Part shown: one piece after another, positions 1 through 6,261 of the stretch | Position numbering within the stretch: position 1 is the first letter of the stretch | How the letters are laid out: every line of letters begins with the position of its first letter | Source of the DNA: Pseudomonadota bacterium | Lineage (GTDB): Bacteria; Desulfobacterota; Desulfovibrionia; Desulfovibrionales; Desulfovibrionaceae | DNA: 12,728 bases | NCBI GenBank assembly: GCA_023460395.1 | Contig: JAEWQB010000016.1 | Coordinates: 1-12,728 of the forward strand | Direction of reading: 5' to 3' | The notes under the pieces: model-generated | Database searches by the model: none | The model's input: the letters and a program-made list of their open reading frames with translations, nothing else | Told to the model about the DNA's origin: nothing | Translations under genes and position numbers: made by a program

Positions 1-1
1 C

Positions 2-145
2 GGCAAGCTGAGAGAGGCCGAGGTACTGTTGGCGCAGGGGCAAACGGTTCCACAAGTGAGCAGGCAGCTGGGCGTGACCGAGCAGACATACTACCGCTGG
101 CGCAAGGAATACGGCGGGATGCAGGTAGCTGGTAGTTGTCGATAA
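2..145 (+). pseudogene. IS3-family transposase orfA, internal fragment
   Basis: This frame is open from the window edge to a TAA at 143-145. It encodes a helix-turn-helix segment containing VSRQLGVTEQTYYRWRKEYG, which I recognise as the DNA-binding part of IS3-family OrfA (IS2/IS51-like) proteins. In intact family members the next residues continue into a leucine-zipper region and a -1 frameshift to orfB. Here similarity to the family stops at YGGM near position 121, followed by seven unrelated residues and a stop. No orfB and no terminal inverted repeat is visible to the right. The piece is therefore an insertion-sequence remnant whose 3' part was replaced by unrelated DNA; its left part lies outside the window. 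The family call is confident, the exact IS is not. Confidence 0.78.
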
Positions 146-503
146 CCAGATAGCACGTTTCCCGGCAGCGCATGCCGCGCGCCAATCTGGGAATGTCTGC
201 CAGAGTTTCTTGAGTGACTGGCCAAAGTTCCAGTAATTTGTCTGAAAATTCAGCATTTGCATGGGCAAACAACCCGCAAATGCCAGCCCACGCTTTGGAC
301 GAGGATTCTCCAAGGCAGGTGTACCAGTGCGCTTGCGGGGCACCGCGAAGGGATTCTTTAAGGAATTCCCGTACCGCAGTTGTTTTCCCGAAGCCTGAAG
401 GAGCTTCGACAACAGTGAGAAAATGTTCAGAAATTTTTTGTAATTGTTGCCAGAGGTGATTGGGAAAGGCGTATGCGCCGGAAAAATTTTTCTTTTGGGT
501 CAT
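122..503 (-). pseudogene. Truncated MalT/LuxR-type ATP-dependent regulator (N-terminal ATPase part)
   Basis: Reading the minus strand from ATG 501-503 gives about 127 residues beginning MTQKKNFSGAYAFPNHLWQQ. They include a Walker A motif (EAPSGFGKTTAV, residues about 36-47) and a Walker B-like strand (CYLVIDNYQL) at the end. This pairing is typical of the N-terminal STAND ATPase of large MalT-like LuxR-family activators, which normally run to about 800-900 residues and end in a LuxR helix-turn-helix. Near position 122 the reading frame enters DNA that on the other strand is IS3 orfA. The frame stays open to the window edge, but those residues are antisense to the transposase and not regulator sequence. 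The gene has thus lost its 3' end just after Walker B. An in-frame TAG seven codons upstream supports the start; I see no strong Shine-Dalgarno. Family is inferred from the motifs. Confidence 0.65.
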
Positions 504-829
504 TGTGTTGCCGCCATGCTACTGGCTTTTTCCCGAAAGGTTTTACAGTCCGCGCTTGCTGTTTCGCAACGAGTTCGAGGCATCTTATGGTCGTGCCGAA
601 AGGCTTCCAGTGCTGAATACTATACACTATGAATGATGCAAAACCATTTTTTATGGCTCTCCGTTTTCTTTGCCCAAGTGTGAGTGGGACGACGCATGCG
701 GTGATTTTTTTTAGGCAGGAGGTACCCGCATCGCCACTTTCTCAACACAGAAGACGTGGCGTATCCGTATGGTTCACAACATAGGCTATGCTATGAATGT
801 AGAGAGTTGTGCATATGACGATGGAAGCG
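504..829. other. Intergenic region, no gene recognised
   Basis: I find no convincing coding frame between the regulator remnant and the tautomerase stop; the short open frames here lack Shine-Dalgarno sites and family features. A small dyad, CATAG (780-784) and CTATG (791-795), surrounds the string TATGCT (787-792). That string is the same half-site word found in the dyads at 1144-1163 and 1964-1979, but the partner half is degenerate here. No clear terminator follows the tautomerase gene on the minus strand. Confidence 0.5.
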
Positions 830-1042
830 TTATCTAGACGTTGCTGCCCGCCGCATTGTCACCGTTTCGCCGCCAATACCCCAGTTGTCCATATCCACTT
901 CCTCAATGACCACCACAGTCGTCGCAGGGTTTTTACCTAAAACGCGGGCAAGCAGTTCTGTGGTTCCGGCAATGAGGGCGGCCTTCTGCTCTTTGGTGGG
1001 AGCCTCTGCTCCGCCGGTGACCTTGATATTTACATAAGGCAT
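830..1042 (-). CDS. 4-oxalocrotonate tautomerase-family small protein
   Basis: A 70-residue protein beginning MPYVNIKVTGG. Removal of Met would expose the N-terminal proline that serves as catalytic base in the 4-OT (tautomerase) superfamily. The end of the fold is also typical, with VVVIEEVDMDNWGIGGETV matching the beta-strand and IGGE turn of the family. ATG 1040-1042 is chosen because GGAGG lies a few bases upstream and because it places Pro directly after Met; the longer frame from 1084 does neither. Compared with classical 4-OT, the positions of Arg11 and Arg39 appear to be Ala and Val, and the Phe50 position is Trp, so it is unlikely to be a true 4-oxalocrotonate tautomerase. No catabolic genes sit nearby. 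It is transcribed away from the ModE-like gene. The substrate is unknown; the fold call is confident. Confidence 0.85.
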   Translation of the reverse strand: MPYVNIKVTGGAEAPTKEQKAALIAGTTELLARVLGKNPATTVVVIEEVDMDNWGIGGETVTMRRAATSR

Positions 1043-1083
1043 AGTTTTTCCTCCGTGGGTGTTTGCATGGTGGTCATTGCACA

Positions 1084-1117
1084 TGCCCGCACATGGCGCA
1101 ATGCCAAAAGGCGGGCA
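1084..1117 (-). promoter_or_regulatory. Hairpin in the 5' leader of the tautomerase gene
   Basis: TGCCCGC (1084-1090) is complementary to GCGGGCA (1111-1117), and inside it TGGC (1094-1097) pairs with GCCA (1103-1106) around GCAAT. The structure ends about 42 bases upstream of the tautomerase ATG, so it would sit in the mRNA leader if transcription starts further upstream. No T-tract follows on the minus strand, so it does not look like an intrinsic terminator. Its function is not known. Confidence 0.35.
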
Positions 1118-1143
1118 GCGCGGATGCAGGGAAAGTAAAATCG

Positions 1144-1163
1144 TTATGCTTGAATTAGCATAA
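1144..1163. promoter_or_regulatory. TTATGCT-N6-AGCATAA dyad, candidate operator
   Basis: TTATGCT (1144-1150) and AGCATAA (1157-1163) are perfect 7-bp inverted repeats around TGAATT. The dyad lies between the divergent tautomerase and ModE-like genes. A related dyad occurs upstream of fdhA at 1964-1979. ModE-family proteins bind as dimers to AT-rich inverted repeats, so an autoregulatory ModE-like site is the natural guess, but that is inference from position and symmetry. A second, weaker dyad follows: CATGC (1176-1180), CATCA, GCATG (1186-1190). Confidence 0.5.
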
Positions 1164-1443
1164 GCCTGTTGGGTTCATGCCATCAGCATGTAATACATTA
1201 ATATAAAAGATAATTACAGACTTGTGTCAAAATGAGAGTAAGTGGCGTTGTGTGTTCCCCCTCCACGCTTTCCCGTATCGTCCCCCAAAAGGGATAATGC
1301 TGGCGTCTGGGGGACAAAAAGGGATAGACTGGCGGTTACGCGCGGAGTGTTCCCTTCACGAAGAGTCTCTCCCGCGCTTGAAGCCGGGAGTTGGTGCCGG
1401 ACAATAGCCGGAAAGCATTTCCTCTGTCTGTAAGGAGTCTTGG
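1164..1443 (+). other. Structured intergenic region and putative leader of the ModE-like gene
   Basis: No protein gene is supported here. An AT-rich segment at 1191-1220 contains TATAAA (1202-1207) as a possible -10 box without a convincing -35. Downstream, GTCCCCC (1280-1286) pairs with GGGGGAC (1309-1315) across a 22-nt loop. The loop begins with AAAAGGGATA, then CTGGCG (1300-1305); the same words recur at 1317-1326 and 1329-1334, giving a near-direct repeat with a 30-bp period. Further on, GCGCGG (about 1340-1345) could pair with CCGCGC near 1371-1376. The leader would be about 220 nt if transcription starts near 1220. A metal-cofactor-sensing RNA is conceivable because of the downstream gene, but I cannot match it to the Moco or Tuco consensus by eye. 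Confidence 0.35.
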
Positions 1444-1917
1444 ATGAGTGTCGCGCGCTGCCCCACTATGCGGTTGCATCTGTGGCTGGAGACGGAAAAA
1501 GGCGTTTTTTTCGGTCAGGGAAGGCTGCAACTGCTGGAATATATAGAATATACCGGATCATTAAATGCAGCAGCCAAAGCGCTGGGCATGTCATACCGGG
1601 CAGCGTGGGGCAAAATAAAAGCCACGGAAGACGCGCTGGGCTTTCAGTTGATTGAGCAACCGGAAGGCAAGCGGGGCGGCGGACAGTTGAGTGAAGCAGC
1701 CCGGCACCTTATCGCCAGTTACCGGAGCTGGCTGTCGGAAGTGGAACGGTTTGCGTTACAATCTGCCAGCGAACACATGGGCTATACCCCTAAACAGTAT
1801 TGGTCTGTGCGGGAGTTGCCAAGTGTCAAACCTCCCCTTGCTTCTTTGTCTCTGCAAACGCCCGTACCGGACGTTGTGGAGGCGGATGCCGATGGGGCTG
1901 ATCCCGAAGATCGGTAA
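1444..1917 (+). CDS. ModE-like transcriptional regulator, DNA-binding domain only
   Basis: This 157-residue protein has the winged helix-turn-helix of ModE: LLEYIEYTGSLNAAAKALGM, then SYRAAWGKIKA, then a glycine-rich wing ending GGGQLSEAARHLI (residues about 30-91). In ModE this domain binds operator DNA as a dimer, while C-terminal Mop/TOBE domains sense molybdate or tungstate. Here residues 105-157 form a Pro/Ser/Asp-rich tail with no Mop-like sequence, so the metal-sensing part is absent or supplied by another protein. ATG 1444 has AAGGAG at 1432-1437. The gene lies 180 bp upstream of fdhA on the same strand, which fits control of molybdenum/tungsten enzyme genes. Sulfate reducers are known to use ModE-like tungstate regulators (TunR), but I cannot equate this protein with TunR from sequence alone. 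Confidence 0.85.
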   Translation: MSVARCPTMRLHLWLETEKGVFFGQGRLQLLEYIEYTGSLNAAAKALGMSYRAAWGKIKATEDALGFQLIEQPEGKRGGGQLSEAARHLIASYRSWLSEVERFALQSASEHMGYTPKQYWSVRELPSVKPPLASLSLQTPVPDVVEADADGADPEDR

Positions 1918-1936
1918 GCGATCCCTCCGCACACAG

Positions 1937-1956
1937 GCAGGATAGGTGCGTCCTGC
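1937..1956 (+). promoter_or_regulatory. Small hairpin after the ModE-like gene
   Basis: GCAGGA (1937-1942) and TCCTGC (1951-1956) form a 6-bp stem with an 8-nt loop, 20 bases beyond the ModE-like stop codon. No T-tract follows directly, although an A/T-rich run begins around 1979. It may be a weak terminator or a processing site between the regulator and fdhA; the evidence is only the symmetry and position. Confidence 0.25.
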
Positions 1957-1963
1957 AACATGC

Positions 1964-1979
1964 TTATGCTAACATAGCA
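1964..1979. promoter_or_regulatory. fdhA: TGCTA-ACA-TAGCA dyad upstream of fdhA, candidate operator
   Basis: TGCTA (1967-1971) and TAGCA (1975-1979) are perfect 5-bp inverted repeats around ACA. They sit within the longer word TTATGCT (1964-1970), which is identical to the left arm of the dyad at 1144-1163. The site is about 120 bp upstream of the fdhA ATG and is followed by an A/T-rich stretch (1979-1998) suitable for a promoter. A shared regulator, probably the ModE-like protein encoded just upstream, is inferred. The spacer is one base shorter than in the first dyad when the AGCA half is aligned. Confidence 0.45.
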
Positions 1980-2097
1980 AAATATATTTATTTTATTGCT
2001 GGCTTTTGTGTGCCGTGGCACCATGTCCTATCTGGGTGCTCTTGCCGGAAAGAGGTGCAAAAGAGGCCCCACCACTTCAACCCAAGGAGGCCGACGC

Positions 2098-5000
2098 ATG
2101 AACTGCACGCGGCGTGGTTTTCTTAAGCTAACTGGCGCGGGTGTTGCCTGTCTTTCATTGGGTCATCTCGGATTTGACCTGACGGAAGCAAAGGCCTACG
2201 CCACCAAGCTGAAGATCGAAGGAGCTAAGGAGGTCATCACCATATGTCCGTTCTGTTCCGTCAGCTGTAACATCATCGCACACGTGCGTGACGGACAGCT
2301 GATAAGCACGGAAGGTGACCCTGATTTTCCCGTAAACGAAGGGGCATTGTGCGCCAAGGGCGCAGCCCTGCTGTCCATGTCTAATAGCCATCACCGGCTG
2401 TTTAAGCCTTTGTACCGCGCGCCCTACAGCGATAAGTGGGAAGAAAAGGACTGGGGCTGGACGTTGGACCGCATCGCGCGGCGGATTAAAGACACCCGCG
2501 ATAAAGAAATTATCCTTAAAAATGATAAGGGTGAAACCGTAAACCGCTTGGAAACGTTGTTCCACATGGGCACTTCCCACGCGGACAACGAAGAATGCGC
2601 CATTATCCATCAAGCTATGCGAGGCCTAGGTGTTGTCCACATGGACCACCAGGCACGGATTTGACATAGCGCCACAGTAGCGGCTCTGGGAGAGTCGTAC
2701 GGACGCGGTGCTATGACGAACCATTGGATCGACATTAAAAATGCCGATGCCATTCTTATTATAGGCAGTAACGCTGCCGAACATCACCCCATTTCCTTTA
2801 AGTGGGTTCTCAAGGCCAAGGACAAGGGTGCCGTGGTCATGCACGTGGACCCCAAATTCTCGCGGACATCTGCCCGGTCAGATTTCCACGTTCCGTTGCG
2901 TTCGGGAACGGATATCGCCTTTATGGGCGGTATGATCAACTACGTTCTGGAAAACGAGAAGTACTTCAAGGACTACGTGCTTAAGTACACGGACGCGGCA
3001 ACCATCGTGGGCGAGGGCTACGGGTTTAACGACGGCCTGTTTACCGGATACGACGCCAAAACGCGCTCGTATGATCGATCCAAATGGGCGGTTGAAACGG
3101 ATGCGGACGGCGTGCCTAAACGGGATGAAACGCTTAAGCACCCCCGGTGTGTGTTTAATCTGCTGCGGCAGCACTATTCGCGCTACACGCTGGATACGGT
3201 TTCCTCCGTTACCGGCGTGAGCAAAGAGAACCTGCTGCGCGTATATGAGAACTTTTCCGCCACGGGCACGCCCGAAAAGGCGGGAACCATCATGTACGCA
3301 CTGGGCTGGACACAGCACACAGTGGGCGTGCAGAACATTCGTTCCGCCGGTATTCTCCAGTTGCTTCTGGGGAACATAGGCGTGGCGGGCGGCGGCATTA
3401 ACGCGCTGCGCGGTGAACCGAACGTGCAGGGGTCCACGGACCACGCTCTGCTGTACCACATCTTGCCCGGCTACATGGCGCCGCCCAGCGCCAGTTGGCA
3501 GACGCTGGCGGAGTACCAGAAGGCCAACACGCCGGTGTCCAACAACCCGCTCAGTGCAAACTGGTGGCAGAATAAGCCGAAGTACTTCATCAGCCTGCTC
3601 AAGGCGTGGTATGGCGAAAACGCCACACCGGAGAACAGCTTTTGCTATGATCTGCTGCCCAAGCTAGAAAAGGGTGCCGACCATTCCTACATGTATCTCT
3701 TCGACCGCATGTACCGGAACGAGATTACCGGCGGTTTTATTGTGGGGCTGAACCCCATGAACAGCGTGCCCAACTCCAATAAGGTGCGTAAGGCGCTGGA
3801 TAACTTGGATTGGCTGGTCACCATGGACCTGCACCATTCGGAAACCACAGACAACTGGCAACGCCCCGGTGTGGACCCCAAGACGATGAAGACCGAGGTC
3901 TTCCTGCTGCCTTCCGCGCATCGTGTGGAAAAGGCGGGCACCGTGTCCAACTCCGGTCGCTGGCTGGTTTGGCACCACGATGCCATTAAGCCGCAGGGGG
4001 AAGCCCGTTCGTTTGGTTCCACGTACATCCCGCTTATGCGCAAACTACAGGAACTGTACGGCAAAGAAGGCGGAACCCTGCCTGAAGCGGTCACCTTGCA
4101 GGATTGGCCTGAAACCTATGACCCGGAAGAATGGACAGCGCGTATTAACGGGCGGTTCACAGCAGACTCCAAGGTAGGCGACAAGACCTACAAGAAGGGC
4201 CAGCTTGTCCCAACCTTCACGGCGTTGCAGGAAGATGGTTCCACCTCCTCGTTGAACTGGCTGTACGCCGGTAGCTTCACGGAAGAGGACGGTAATAAGT
4301 CTAAGTGGCGTAACCCCGCGCAAACTCCCATGCAGGAAAAGATAGGTCTGTATCCTAACTGGGCGTGGTGCTGGCCGGTAAACCGTCGCATCCTTTACAA
4401 CCGCGCTTCGGTGGATGAGCACGGCAAGCCCTTTAACCCGGAAAAAGCCGTCATCGAATGGGATGGCAGCAAATGGGTGGGAGACGTGCCCGATGGCGGT
4501 TGGCCGCCGATGGCTACAGGCAAGGGTAAGCTGCCCTTTATCATGACTGAAAACGGGTATGGCAGAATGTACGGTCCCGGTCGGTTAGATGGTCCCTTCG
4601 CGGAGCACTACGAGCCGGTGGAAACCCCCATCGCCCGTCAGCCCCTCTCTAAGCAGTTGAACAACCCGGTCTGCAAGATTGTGAAAAGCGACATGGACGT
4701 GCTGGCAAAGCCCGCCGATCCCCGCTTCCCCATAGTGTTGACCACCTACAGCCTGACGGAACACTGGTGCGGCGGCGGGGAAACCCGCAATGTGCCAAAC
4801 TTGCTGGAAGCCGAACCACAACTCTATGTGGAAATGAGCCCGCAGTTGGCTAAGGAAAAGAACATTGCCAACGGCGATGGCGTGATCATCGAAAGTGCCC
4901 GTGGCAGGGTGGAGGCTATAGCCATGGTAACGGTGCGTATCCGCCCGTTCCTTGTGGAAGGGAAAACCGTGCATCTCATCGGTATGCCTTTCTGCTTTGG

Positions 5001-5139
5001 CTGGACTACTCCCGGCACAGGCGATTCGACCAACAGACTCACCCCCTCGGTGGGTGATCCCAATACCAGCATACCGGAGTACAAAGCTTGCTGCGTGAAC
5101 GTGCGCAAGGCTGACAAACTCACGGAAATCGCACGGTAG
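2098..5139 (+). CDS. fdhA: Formate dehydrogenase catalytic subunit, selenocysteine-containing
   Basis: Catalyses formate/CO2 interconversion at a Mo- or W-bis(pyranopterin guanine dinucleotide) centre in the periplasm. The start ATG 2098 follows AAGGAGG (2084-2090) and opens a twin-arginine signal (RRGFLKLTGAG, residues 5-15), so the folded enzyme is exported by Tat. Cys50, Cys53, Cys57 and Cys85 form the [4Fe-4S] site, with Lys87 close behind. The frame is interrupted at 2662-2664 by TGA in the context ARI-U-HSATVAALGESYGRGAMTNHW, the conserved metal-ligand region of selenocysteine formate dehydrogenases. Reading Sec189 gives a 1013-residue protein, close to family length, with a C-terminal dinucleotide-binding domain. 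Without readthrough it would be split into a 188-residue fragment and a frame starting at 2713. fdhB follows 57 bases later. No cytochrome c3 subunit gene is adjacent, resembling the soluble FdhAB enzymes. Metal preference (Mo or W) cannot be read from sequence. Confidence 0.96.
2662..2700 (+). promoter_or_regulatory. fdhA: Recoded TGA (Sec) and candidate bacterial SECIS hairpin
   Basis: The in-frame TGA at 2662-2664 is followed by a possible stem: CCACAG (2672-2677) pairs with CTCTGG (2684-2689), with one C-C mismatch, around the loop TAGCGG. The loop starts 13 bases after the TGA, and bacterial SECIS elements lie immediately downstream of the codon inside the coding sequence. The loop contains G residues, as needed for SelB contact in known elements. 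An alternative GCC/GGC pairing (2671-2673 with 2682-2684) is also possible, so the exact fold is uncertain while recoding itself is well supported by the flanking protein motif. Confidence 0.75.
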
Positions 5140-5140
5140 C

Positions 5141-5180
5141 ACCGTTTCCCCTCCGCTTCCGCGGAGGCGGAGGGGACGGT
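5141..5180 (+). promoter_or_regulatory. Intercistronic fdhA-fdhB hairpin with two alternative folds
   Basis: The fdhA-fdhB gap is almost entirely a hairpin. ACCGT (5141-5145) pairs with ACGGT (5176-5180) and CCCCTCCGC (5148-5156) with GCGGAGGGG (5167-5175), giving 14 pairs with a TT bulge and a 10-nt loop. The loop contains a second GCGGAG (5161-5166), so CTCCGC (5151-5156) can instead form a tight 6-bp hairpin around TTCC. No T-tract follows, and the fdhB Shine-Dalgarno (5184-5189) starts 4 bases after it. It could stabilise the upstream mRNA, set a cleavage point or tune fdhB translation. Confidence 0.6.
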
Positions 5181-5196
5181 TATAAGGAGTATGATC

Positions 5197-5925
5197 ATGT
5201 CCAAGTCGTTTCTTATAGATACCACGCGGTGCACGGCTTGCCGGGGTTGCCAGTTGGCCTGCAAAGAGTGGTTTGAACTCCCTGCCAACCAAACGAAACA
5301 AACCGGCACACACCAGAATCCGCCGGATTTGAACCCGAACAACTATAAGTTGGTGCGGTTCAGCGAACACCTTATCAACGATAAGGTGGAGTGGTTCTTT
5401 TTCCCGGACCAGTGCCGCCACTGCTTGTTCCCGCCCTGTCAGGGCGCGGCGGACTCCGTAGTGGAAGGGGCTGTCATTCAGGACGAAGACACGGGCGCGG
5501 TGATCTTCACCGAGCTTTCCGCGGAAATATCCGAAGAGGACTTTGAGTATGTGCGCGAGGCATGTCCTTACGATATTCCCCGGCGCGATTCGGAAAGCGG
5601 GCGCATGGTTAAATGCGTTATGTGCATAGATCGTGTGCAGGCGGGCATGCCGCCCGCCTGTGTGCGGGTATGTCCCACGGGCACCATGAATTTTGGTGAC
5701 CGCGAGGATATGCTGAAGCTGGCTGAAGAACGGCTGGCTGAAGTGCAGAAAACCTATCCGAACGCGATGCTGGCGGACCCGCACGATGTGAATGTCATCT
5801 ACCTGCTGGCGGAAGCGCCGGAGATGTACCACACGCACGCGGTGGCTGAAGCAGCTCCCATGAACCGGCGGACGCTCTTTGCCTCATTGCGCGGTACCGC
5901 GCGGCGGGACCGTTCAGAAGGATAG
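5197..5925 (+). CDS. fdhB: Formate dehydrogenase iron-sulfur (beta) subunit
   Basis: A 242-residue ferredoxin-type electron-transfer subunit that carries electrons from the FdhA active site towards periplasmic cytochrome c partners. ATG 5197 is preferred to 5191, because AAGGAG (5184-5189) would sit one base from the latter but seven from the former. There are exactly 12 cysteines: 12, 15, 18, 22; 73, 76, 81; 123; 140, 143, 155, 159. This is enough for three [4Fe-4S] clusters, as reported for the Desulfovibrio gigas small subunit. The usual fourth cysteine after CRHCLFPPC is Ala, and Cys123 of ACPYD presumably completes that cluster. No signal peptide or membrane helix is visible, so export with FdhA through the Tat signal of the large subunit is inferred. 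The absence of a C-terminal helix argues against an FdnH-type membrane complex. Confidence 0.95.
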   Translation: MSKSFLIDTTRCTACRGCQLACKEWFELPANQTKQTGTHQNPPDLNPNNYKLVRFSEHLINDKVEWFFFPDQCRHCLFPPCQGAADSVVEGAVIQDEDTGAVIFTELSAEISEEDFEYVREACPYDIPRRDSESGRMVKCVMCIDRVQAGMPPACVRVCPTGTMNFGDREDMLKLAEERLAEVQKTYPNAMLADPHDVNVIYLLAEAPEMYHTHAVAEAAPMNRRTLFASLRGTARRDRSEG

Positions 5926-6015
5926 TGGCGGGCGCACAGGGCAACGGATTTGATCCTTTGCCTGCGGAAGCTATCGGTACTGCCTGAATGCTCTGATACA
6001 ACCCTGCCGACAATC

Positions 6016-6069
6016 AGGAGGCCGCGGATTTCCCTGCCCCGCGGTCTCCTCAGGCGGGGGAACCCCGCC
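6016..6069 (+). terminator. Tandem GC-rich hairpins downstream of fdhB
   Basis: AGGAGGCCGCGG (6016-6027) pairs with CCGCGGTCTCCT (6039-6050), 12 pairs including one G-T wobble, with an 11-nt loop. Only two bases later GGCGGGG (6053-6059) pairs perfectly with CCCCGCC (6063-6069) around GAA. Neither is followed by a T-run, so classic intrinsic termination is not certain; mRNA 3'-end protection or a partial terminator separating fdhAB from fdhED are the likely roles. Confidence 0.5.
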
Positions 6070-6124
6070 CAAACCGAGCTGTGATATCGCTTCCAAAAAG
6101 ATGCGATTCGCCGGGGTTGTGCGC

Positions 6125-6156
6125 CCGTAGTTATGTTTTGTTAGACATATCTACGG
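6125..6156. promoter_or_regulatory. Long imperfect dyad upstream of fdhE, candidate operator
   Basis: CCGTAG-T-TATGT (6125-6136) and ACATA-T-CTACGG (6145-6156) are inverted repeats with 11 paired positions and one T-T mismatch around an 8-base spacer. The dyad lies about 105 bp upstream of the fdhE start. With an A/T-rich centre and no T-tract it resembles a protein-binding operator more than a terminator. Its sequence differs from the TTATGCT dyads upstream of fdhA, so another regulator would be expected. Confidence 0.45.
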
Positions 6157-6261
6157 TGTGTGTTCCATAAAGTTTTTCAGTGTGGTGCGGGCCGTGCCCG
6201 TTTGTTTGTGAGCCGTTTGAAACCTGCCCATCCTATCGGGCGAGATCGGGAGAACCGTTGT

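Larger units (their letters stand above)
5926..6261 (+). other. Intergenic region between fdhB and fdhE
   Basis: A 336-base stretch without a supported gene. It holds two adjacent stable hairpins (6016-6050 and 6053-6069) and then a long dyad (6125-6156), listed separately. The arrangement suggests that fdhAB transcription is attenuated or ended here and that the accessory genes may have their own promoter near 6130-6200. I see no convincing -35/-10 pair. Confidence 0.5.

Noticed and set aside
214..459. Small plus-strand frame of 81 codons
   Set aside because: It lies antisense to the regulator remnant, whose Walker motifs are clear on the minus strand.
1996..2097. Upstream extension of fdhA from ATG 1996
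   Set aside because: The strong AAGGAGG at 2084-2090 and the twin-arginine signal place the start at 2098.
2713..5139. Separate 808-residue molybdopterin oxidoreductase starting at 2713
   Set aside because: It is the downstream part of fdhA after the selenocysteine TGA; the conserved context continues across the TGA and no Shine-Dalgarno precedes 2713.
4585..5838. Long open frame on the minus strand (417 codons) opposite fdhA and fdhB
   Set aside because: It is antisense to two strongly conserved genes, spans their intergenic hairpin, is rich in His/Arg/Gly as expected for a shadow frame, and has no recognisable domain.
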